Shown here: one piece after another, positions 1-4,489 of the stretch
How the letters are laid out: every line of letters starts with the position of its first letter
Numbering within the stretch: position 1 is the stretch's first letter
Assembly: GCA_934489915.1 (NCBI GenBank)
Contig: CAKSSZ010000101.1
Span: 1 to 6,000 of the forward strand
Reading direction: 5' to 3'
DNA length: 6,000 nucleotides
DNA from: an uncultured Clostridia bacterium
Lineage (GTDB): Bacteria; Bacillota; Clostridia; HGM11514
Translations under genes and position numbers: made by a program
Notes under the pieces: generated by a model
The model's database searches: none
What the model was told of the DNA's origin: nothing
The model's input: the letters and a program-made list of their open reading frames with translations, nothing else

Positions 1-65
1 TTATTACACTGTTTTCTACACTTATATGATACCATATTACGCATGTTTTGGAAAGTTTTTTTTAC

Positions 66-100
66 AAAAAACGACCGCTGACTTTGACTTTGTCAGCGGT
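66..100 (-). terminator. Rho-independent terminator of the leftward beta-helix gene
   Basis: Read on the minus strand, the arms at 92-100 and 74-82 form a perfect 9 bp stem (ACCGCTGAC with GTCAGCGGT) around a 9-base loop. It is followed by CG and a run of six T (66-71 on the plus strand are A). This is the standard intrinsic terminator layout. It lies about 50 bases past the TAA stop of the beta-helix gene and is the second of two hairpins in a row. The T-run lies only on the minus-strand exit side, so it should stop leftward transcription. Confidence 0.85.
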
Positions 101-104
101 TCTA

Positions 105-133
105 GGCTGTAGTCTATACCGTAGACTACAGCC
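105..133 (-). other. Perfect 12 bp hairpin just after the beta-helix gene
   Basis: Arms 105-116 (GGCTGTAGTCTA) and 122-133 (TAGACTACAGCC) are exact reverse complements around a 5-base loop. It starts 14 bases after the stop codon at 148-150. On the minus strand no T-run follows, so it is not itself a classic terminator for that gene; it may protect the 3' end of the message or back up the terminator next to it. On the plus strand it is followed by CTTTTC, so weak termination of rightward readthrough entering from the left is possible. Confidence 0.6.
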
Positions 134-147
134 CTTTTCATAGTTGT

Positions 148-1500
148 TTATCGGATCGGAATATCCGCTTCGTTTACTGTTACGTTCCCGGAAACGGAGG
201 CGGAATAATCAGGCTCAGGGAGACTCCCGATCATCTTCAGTTCTGCGGATTGCCGCCCGCTGCATTCTACCAGCAGACCGCCCTGTCCCTGCAGCGTTAC
301 GCCGGAAAACAGGATGCCGGTTTTGGGATAGACGATTCCTTCTGTTTCGATATCCTCCAGTTGAATTTTACTGTTTTGCATTACGCTGTTTATAAACTTT
401 ACTGTGTCAACCGGTGTGCGGGAATAGAGGAGTACGGGGATTTCATTTTGAAAATAAATATTTTCAAAAATAATATTTTCCTGCACCGGCGCTTGTGAGC
501 CGGGGTAGTAGCTGCGGGAATAGGCGTCCTTATCAAAATGAAGGGAAAATGCCACCGGACGCTTCTTCTGCAGGAAAATATCTTTAAAATGAACGTTTCT
601 GCAGCCACAGTTATAAAGCACATCTTCCTGTACCATTACCCAGCGAATGCCGTCATACTCTGCAATGCCGGAGGTGTGGGAGGGAGGGGTGACCGACCGG
701 AATACGGCGCCGTCCGCAGGCATAATCACCCGATAGAGCCGGCCGTTACACACAACGGTGTCTGAATTTTGCACCTCCATGCCTTCCTTCCAATCCGTCC
801 AGGAGCCGGCAAGCACACGGCAGAAATACCCTACGGTGGAATCGTCATTCAAATCATAGCAATCCTCGATAATACCGTTTTCAATCCAGCCCAGCTGCGG
901 GTTGGAGGTTGCGTAATCATGAGCATTGAGTGCGATGGGGTCGTCATAAGTACGGAAGAGACCGTGGCGCACCGCAAATTTGCTGCCCCGGCCAAAGTGA
1001 ATGGCGTCCTTTCGTCCTTCAATCCTTACGTTTTCAATCAATACATTTTCAAAGGTACAAATGTGAATCCCAAAATCCTTTGCCGGCAGATCCAATGCTT
1101 CAAAATCTCGGATTTCCAGATTGCGAATATGGAAAAAGGACAGGTGCCCCCGCAGACCGGGGATCTGTTTGCCTTCTCCTTCTCCGCCGCACTGTACCTC
1201 GTTGCAGACCAGGTGCAGACCGATCAGTTTAATATTATGGTTGGGTGTTCCGGTAAATGCACCCCGGTTGACAAAAACATAGCCGGTTTCCGAAGAACTG
1301 CTGGGCTGGCGGCGCAAGACAACGCCCGCACCGAAAAACAACGTGGTATGATCCCCCAATAAAACCGGCTCTGAAATATCATACAGTCCGGGACAGGTAA
1401 CCGTGACAGTGCCGCCGTTGTTCACGGCCTTTTGTAATGCCAAGGCATTTTCCGCCCCGTTATTGCCCGGCAAAAAACCGCAGCTTGCTGCGTCAATCAT
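148..1500 (-). CDS. Right-handed parallel beta-helix protein, pectate lyase/GH28-like
   Basis: Predicted 450-residue protein. The start is the ATG at 1498-1500 (MIDAASCGFLPG) because a good ribosome site (AAAGGTGG) lies 10 bases upstream; longer in-frame starts at 1584 and 1536 lie within or upstream of the promoter, so they are unlikely. The first ~65 residues resemble a Pectate_lyase_3 N-terminus (N-rich turn, ALQKAVNNGG, then GLYDISEPVLLGDHTTLFFG). The body shows repeated beta-helix rungs such as NVLIENVRIEG, NVHFKDIFL and NIIFENIYF. D165 in GRKDAIHFG and D186-D187 in TYDDPIALN sit where GH28 enzymes carry their catalytic aspartates, so a hydrolytic role on a plant or host glycan is plausible but unproven; GH141- or GH110-like beta-helix enzymes are alternatives. 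Residues about 234-293 look like an inserted small module. There is no signal peptide, so it is probably cytosolic. It is transcribed divergently from the GH95 gene, with its own promoter and terminator. The fold call is firm; the activity is uncertain. Confidence 0.82.
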   Translation of the reverse strand: MIDAASCGFLPGNNGAENALALQKAVNNGGTVTVTCPGLYDISEPVLLGDHTTLFFGAGVVLRRQPSSSSETGYVFVNRGAFTGTPNHNIKLIGLHLVCNEVQCGGEGEGKQIPGLRGHLSFFHIRNLEIRDFEALDLPAKDFGIHICTFENVLIENVRIEGRKDAIHFGRGSKFAVRHGLFRTYDDPIALNAHDYATSNPQLGWIENGIIEDCYDLNDDSTVGYFCRVLAGSWTDWKEGMEVQNSDTVVCNGRLYRVIMPADGAVFRSVTPPSHTSGIAEYDGIRWVMVQEDVLYNCGCRNVHFKDIFLQKKRPVAFSLHFDKDAYSRSYYPGSQAPVQENIIFENIYFQNEIPVLLYSRTPVDTVKFINSVMQNSKIQLEDIETEGIVYPKTGILFSGVTLQGQGGLLVECSGRQSAELKMIGSLPEPDYSASVSGNVTVNEADIPIR

Positions 1501-1510
1501 CTTAAAAAAA

Positions 1511-1518
1511 CCACCTTT
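1511..1518 (-). promoter_or_regulatory. Ribosome binding site deciding the beta-helix gene start
   Basis: The minus strand reads AAAGGTGG followed by TTTTTTTAAG and then ATG. This anti-16S match 10 bases before the ATG at 1500 supports the shorter 450-residue protein. The first ATG of the longer open frame (1584) lies upstream of the promoter, and the one at 1536 overlaps its -10 box. Confidence 0.8.
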
Positions 1519-1534
1519 CAAGCTTAGTAATCTC

Positions 1535-1563
1535 ATTGTATCATATCCGTCACGGGTTGTCAA
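1535..1563 (-). promoter_or_regulatory. Sigma-A promoter for the beta-helix gene
   Basis: On the minus strand TTGACA (1558-1563) and TACAAT (1535-1540) are separated by 17 bp, with a TG one base before the -10 (extended -10). The -35 is a perfect consensus and the -10 has one mismatch. Transcription should start near 1528, giving a leader of roughly 28 bases that includes the ribosome site. No clear operator overlaps it. Confidence 0.85.
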
Positions 1564-1648
1564 TCCTTTTAAAAAATTGTGCAAAATGCTAAATTACAAG
1601 CTGATTATTGCAACAAAAAAAGAGTTCCCTTTTTAGTCAATTTGTACA

Positions 1649-1677
1649 TTGAAACGGGGAGGTGTCTTTGGTATAAT
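1649..1677 (+). promoter_or_regulatory. Sigma-A promoter for the cytosolic GH95 gene
   Basis: TTGAAA (1649-1654), a 17 bp spacer, then a perfect TATAAT (1672-1677) preceded by TGG, making an extended -10. The same elements, ATTGAAAC and TTTGGTATAAT, recur with the same spacing upstream of the second GH95 gene. The expected start of transcription is near 1684, about 30 bases before the ATG. A TTG inside the -35 box could formally extend the reading frame upstream but cannot be the start if this promoter is used. Confidence 0.88.
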
Positions 1678-1699
1678 AAATGAGACAACAATAGTTGAC

Positions 1700-1709
1700 A
1701 AAGGAGGAG
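1700..1709 (+). promoter_or_regulatory. Strong ribosome binding site for the cytosolic GH95 gene
   Basis: AAAGGAGGAG ends 5 bases before the ATG at 1715, a near-perfect Shine-Dalgarno sequence. It fixes the start at MEADKYVQQ and excludes the 22-codon upstream extension that begins at the TTG at 1649. Confidence 0.88.
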
Positions 1710-1714
1710 CAAGA

Positions 1715-4117
1715 ATGGAAGCTGACAAGTATGTTCAGCAGCCCATGCGGTTATATTTTGATGAGGAAGCGCCTTACGGAAATGAAGTTGTGCCGGAATT
1801 CTCTTATGACTGTCCCCGGGTAAAGGACGATGGTTGGGAGCAGTGGTCTGTTCCGCTGGGGAACGGATATATGGGCGTGTGCGTATTCGGCAGAACGAAA
1901 ACCGAGCGGCTGCAAATTACGGAAAACAGTATGTCAAGCGAATGTTATTGGGGGGTCAATCGTGTTGGCTGCAAGGGCGGACTGACGAATTTTGCGGAGA
2001 TTTATATGGATTTTGGCCATATCAACAGCCAGGTGGAAAATTACAGCCGTGATTTATTGCTGGACGAAGGCACGGCACATGTGAACTATACCTATAACGG
2101 CGTCAACTACAGCCGTGAACTGTTTGCAAGCTACCCGGACAAGGTAACGGTGGTAAAGCTGACCGCCGATCAAGCCGGGAAAATTGACTTTGCTCTGCGG
2201 GTGCAGATTCCTTATCTGGATGCATTTCATGTGGATCGTGTAACCGGCGGATGGACGGGAAAAACAGGGACGGTAACTGCCCGGGAGGATACCGTTACCT
2301 GGGCGGGAAAATTCGGATCCTACGAAGTGCAATACGAGGGGCAGGTGAAGGTTGTTTCCGACGGCGGTACCGTTACAGCTTATGCGGATGAAAAGGGGAA
2401 CGGTTCCCTGCAAATTTCCGGAGCGAACAGTGCCTATGTAATCATTGGCGTGGGTACCAATTATCCGATGGGGGACAGTGCCATTTTCACTGCCGAGGAT
2501 ACCAAAGCGGCATTGGCAAACTATCCGGCGCCCCATCAAAAGGTCACGGAGCTGATGGCGGCGGCATCTGCCAAAAGCTATGAACAGCTGCTGGCAAATC
2601 ATCAGGCGGATTATAAAGAACTGTTCGGCCGCGTCAAGCTGAATTTGGGCGGGACGGACGGCGGAAAAACGACCGATCAGCTGTTGTGTGATTATCAGAA
2701 CGGAATTGAAAATCCTTATTTGGAAGCGCTGTATTTTCAGTACGGGCGGTATTTGCTGATATGCTCTTCCAGAAAGGGAACCCTGCCCCCCAACCTGCAA
2801 GGGATTTGGAATCGGTATCAAAATGCGCCCTGGTCGGCAGGATATTGGCATAACATTAATCAGCAAATGAACTACTGGCCGGTCTTTAATACCAATCTGG
2901 CAGAATTATTTGATTGCTATCTTGATTATTTCCGGGCATATTACCCTCACGCAGCACGGCTGAGTGAAGAACAAATGATGGAAAAGCATCCGGGAAATAA
3001 AGATTTGCCCGGCGGTGCAGGGTGGTCTATTTCGACGGCGGCTTATCCGTGTAAGGTAGCTGTTCCCTGCGGAGAATCTACAGATGGGAACGGAACCGGC
3101 GCACTGATGGCAAAATGTTTTTCGGATTATTATGCATTTACTATGGATCGGGAAAAGCTGAAGAGCATATTGTACCCCGCAGTGCTGGGGGCGGCTCTTT
3201 ATATGACAAAGATCATGGAGCCACACGGCGATTTGCTGCTTGCGGTTCCCTCGTCCTCTCCGGAGCAAAAGGTGAATGGGACTTTTTATGTAACGGTGGG
3301 TTCGGCATGGGATCAGCAAAACGCTTATGAAATGCATCGGGACGCTGTTTCCATGGCAAAGGTACTGGGTAAGGAAAATGATCCGGAAATTAAAATGTTA
3401 AAGGAACGGATGGAACGTCTTGATCCAGTTCAGATCGGTGCCTCCGGTCAGATCAAGGAATTCCGGGAGGAGAACGAATACGGTGAAATCGGCGATCCTC
3501 ATCACAGACATATGTCACAGTTGGTTGGCTTGTATCCGGGTACCCTGATTAACGAAACAACTCCTACGTGGCTGGAGGCTGCTATTGTGACCATGACCAA
3601 TCGCGGTGATAAGTCCACCGGCTGGGCAATGGCACATCGGCTGAATCTGTGGGCGAGAACCAAACAGGGGGAGCGGGCGTATGATTTATACCGTCAGCTG
3701 CTGCGGACAGGGACAAACAGTAATTTGTGGGATGTGCACCCGCCCTTTCAGATTGACGGGAATTTAGGCGGAACCGCAGGTGTGGCGGAAATGCTGCTCC
3801 AAAGCCATGAAGGTTATATGGAACCGCTGGCGGCAATTCCGGCAGAATGGGATACGGGCAGTTATTCCGGCTTAGTTGCAAGGGGGAATTTTGAAGTGGC
3901 AGTCGTCTGGTCAAACGGACAGATCCATGAAGTTTGCGTCACTTCAAATGCCGGTGAGCAATGCCGTCTGAAATATTGTAATGTAGGGAAAGCAACGGTG
4001 ACCGCATCAGACGGAAGCACCGTTTCGGTGACGAAGGAAAGGGACGAGCTGATCTGCTTCCCGACCGAGGAGGGGATCACTTATACTGTCAGCACAGTTC
4101 CGGTGATACAGCGGTAA
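1715..4117 (+). CDS. GH95 family glycosidase (alpha-L-fucosidase type), cytosolic
   Basis: Complete 800-residue protein, a normal length for GH95. This family hydrolyses alpha-1,2-linked L-fucose, and in some members L-galactose, with inversion. The N-terminal beta-sandwich carries the family signature at about residues 40-73 (GWEQWSVPLGNGYMG, then ERLQITENS). The (alpha/alpha)6 barrel holds LPPNLQGIWN and then HNINQQMNYW, giving the water-activating N380 and N382. PSSSPE gives the general acid E517, DPHHRHMSQLVGLYPG follows at about 594, and FQIDGNLGG gives D681. These match N421, N423, E566 and D766 of the Bifidobacterium bifidum enzyme AfcA. A C-terminal beta domain follows (ARGNFEVAVVWSNGQ). 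There is no signal peptide or membrane segment, so it should act in the cytosol, probably on imported fucosylated oligosaccharides. It has 14 cysteines, ten of them in the part that aligns with the exported paralogue downstream. It has its own promoter and is divergent from the beta-helix gene. Family assignment is secure; the exact sugar and linkage are inferred. Confidence 0.95.
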   Translation: MEADKYVQQPMRLYFDEEAPYGNEVVPEFSYDCPRVKDDGWEQWSVPLGNGYMGVCVFGRTKTERLQITENSMSSECYWGVNRVGCKGGLTNFAEIYMDFGHINSQVENYSRDLLLDEGTAHVNYTYNGVNYSRELFASYPDKVTVVKLTADQAGKIDFALRVQIPYLDAFHVDRVTGGWTGKTGTVTAREDTVTWAGKFGSYEVQYEGQVKVVSDGGTVTAYADEKGNGSLQISGANSAYVIIGVGTNYPMGDSAIFTAEDTKAALANYPAPHQKVTELMAAASAKSYEQLLANHQADYKELFGRVKLNLGGTDGGKTTDQLLCDYQNGIENPYLEALYFQYGRYLLICSSRKGTLPPNLQGIWNRYQNAPWSAGYWHNINQQMNYWPVFNTNLAELFDCYLDYFRAYYPHAARLSEEQMMEKHPGNKDLPGGAGWSISTAAYPCKVAVPCGESTDGNGTGALMAKCFSDYYAFTMDREKLKSILYPAVLGAALYMTKIMEPHGDLLLAVPSSSPEQKVNGTFYVTVGSAWDQQNAYEMHRDAVSMAKVLGKENDPEIKMLKERMERLDPVQIGASGQIKEFREENEYGEIGDPHHRHMSQLVGLYPGTLINETTPTWLEAAIVTMTNRGDKSTGWAMAHRLNLWARTKQGERAYDLYRQLLRTGTNSNLWDVHPPFQIDGNLGGTAGVAEMLLQSHEGYMEPLAAIPAEWDTGSYSGLVARGNFEVAVVWSNGQIHEVCVTSNAGEQCRLKYCNVGKATVTASDGSTVSVTKERDELICFPTEEGITYTVSTVPVIQR
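2039..2199 (+). repeat. Segment nearly identical to 4796-4956 (paralogue copy 1)
   Basis: These 161 bases align without gaps to 4796-4956 with 13 differences counted by eye, 11 of them silent or in silent positions and two changing Ala to Thr. They include an unbroken 41-base identity (2066-2106). The segment encodes part of the N-terminal beta-sandwich (NYSRDLLLDEGTAHVNY onward). Flanking parts of the two genes differ more. Confidence 0.85.
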
Positions 4118-4184
4118 GCCATAGATCCACTCACATGAGAAGAACAGTACTGCTTTTTTCAGACAAGGGAACAGACTGTCCATA

Positions 4185-4219
4185 ACAGGCACAGCAGAAA
4201 TTATCTCTGCTGTGCCTGT
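4185..4219 (+). terminator. Possible terminator hairpin after the cytosolic GH95 gene
   Basis: Arms 4185-4198 (ACAGGCACAGCAGA) and 4206-4219 (TCTGCTGTGCCTGT) form a perfect 14 bp stem with a 7-base loop, starting 68 bases after the stop codon. The stem is strong, but what follows (ATTAGTATTG) is only a weak T-rich tail, so termination may be incomplete or the hairpin may serve to stabilise the 3' end. No other convincing terminator lies before the next promoter. Confidence 0.55.
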
Positions 4220-4321
4220 ATTAGTATTGTTCAAAAACACCGTTGAAGGCGGTTCTGAAATATCTTCGTATTTTGTGAAATGTGACGGAAGTACGGTTTC
4301 TTTTTTTGGTAGATCTGCATA

Positions 4322-4350
4322 TTGAAACAAAAATGGGTTTTTGGTATAAT
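4322..4350 (+). promoter_or_regulatory. Sigma-A promoter for the secreted GH95 gene
   Basis: TTGAAA (4322-4327), 17 bp, then TATAAT (4345-4350) in a TGG-extended -10 context. Both boxes and their immediate flanks copy the promoter at 1649-1677, while the middle of the spacer differs. A seven-T tract just upstream (near 4301-4307) could act as an UP-like element. Transcription should begin near 4357, leaving a leader of about 40 bases. Confidence 0.88.
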
Positions 4351-4383
4351 GACCATAATATTTGAATTGAGATTCTAACCAAA

Positions 4384-4388
4384 AGGAG
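4384..4388 (+). promoter_or_regulatory. Ribosome binding site for the secreted GH95 gene
   Basis: AGGAG within AAAAGGAGAT lies 8 bases before the ATG at 4397. It supports the start that gives a complete signal peptide. Confidence 0.8.
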
Positions 4389-4396
4389 ATGTTGAA

Positions 4397-4489
4397 ATGA
4401 GAAACAAACCGCGTAATTGGAAAACCTTTTTATTGACATTATTCTTTGTGTTTTCCTCACTGACTGTTGTGCCTTATGAGGCGAAGGCA
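4397..4489 (+). other. Signal peptide coding segment of the secreted GH95 enzyme
   Basis: A positively charged start (R2, K4, R6, K9) is followed by a hydrophobic core, FLLTLFFVFSSLTVV (residues 11-25), then PYEAKA with an A-x-A site. Cleavage is most likely after A31, or alternatively after A33. This is a standard Sec type I signal. The cytosolic paralogue begins where the mature part of this protein begins and has nothing like it. Confidence 0.88.

Noticed and set aside
1..60. Possible promoter in the AT-rich left edge, on either strand
   Set aside because: TATGAT- and TATCAT-like boxes exist, but none has a convincing -35 at 16-18 bp spacing.
769..1362. 197-residue plus-strand open frame inside the beta-helix gene
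   Set aside because: It lies antisense to a well-supported gene, has no recognisable ribosome site or domain, and is explained by the codon pattern of the opposite strand.
1501..1584. N-terminal extension of the beta-helix protein to the ATG at 1584
   Set aside because: It would place the start codon upstream of a near-consensus promoter, and the ATG at 1500 has a proper ribosome site.
1649..1714. 22-codon extension of the cytosolic GH95 protein from a TTG
   Set aside because: The TTG is the -35 box of the promoter, and a strong ribosome site points to the ATG at 1715.
1501..1714. Catabolite-response (CcpA cre) site near the divergent promoters
   Set aside because: I searched by eye for the TGnnAnCGnTnnCA-type pattern and found no acceptable match.
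1834..2052. Matching out-of-frame plus-strand open frames at 1834-2052 and 4615-4809
   Set aside because: Their similarity follows from the two GH95 genes being paralogues; both sit in another frame of conserved coding sequence.
2054..2866. 270-residue minus-strand open frame inside the cytosolic GH95 gene
   Set aside because: It is antisense to strongly conserved GH95 sequence. A similar antisense frame at 4811-5089 merely reflects the paralogue's shared DNA and is not independent conservation.
4145..4159. CAGTACTG palindrome followed by a run of six T as a terminator
   Set aside because: The palindrome leaves no room for a loop, and extended pairing needs several bulges, so a stable hairpin is unlikely.
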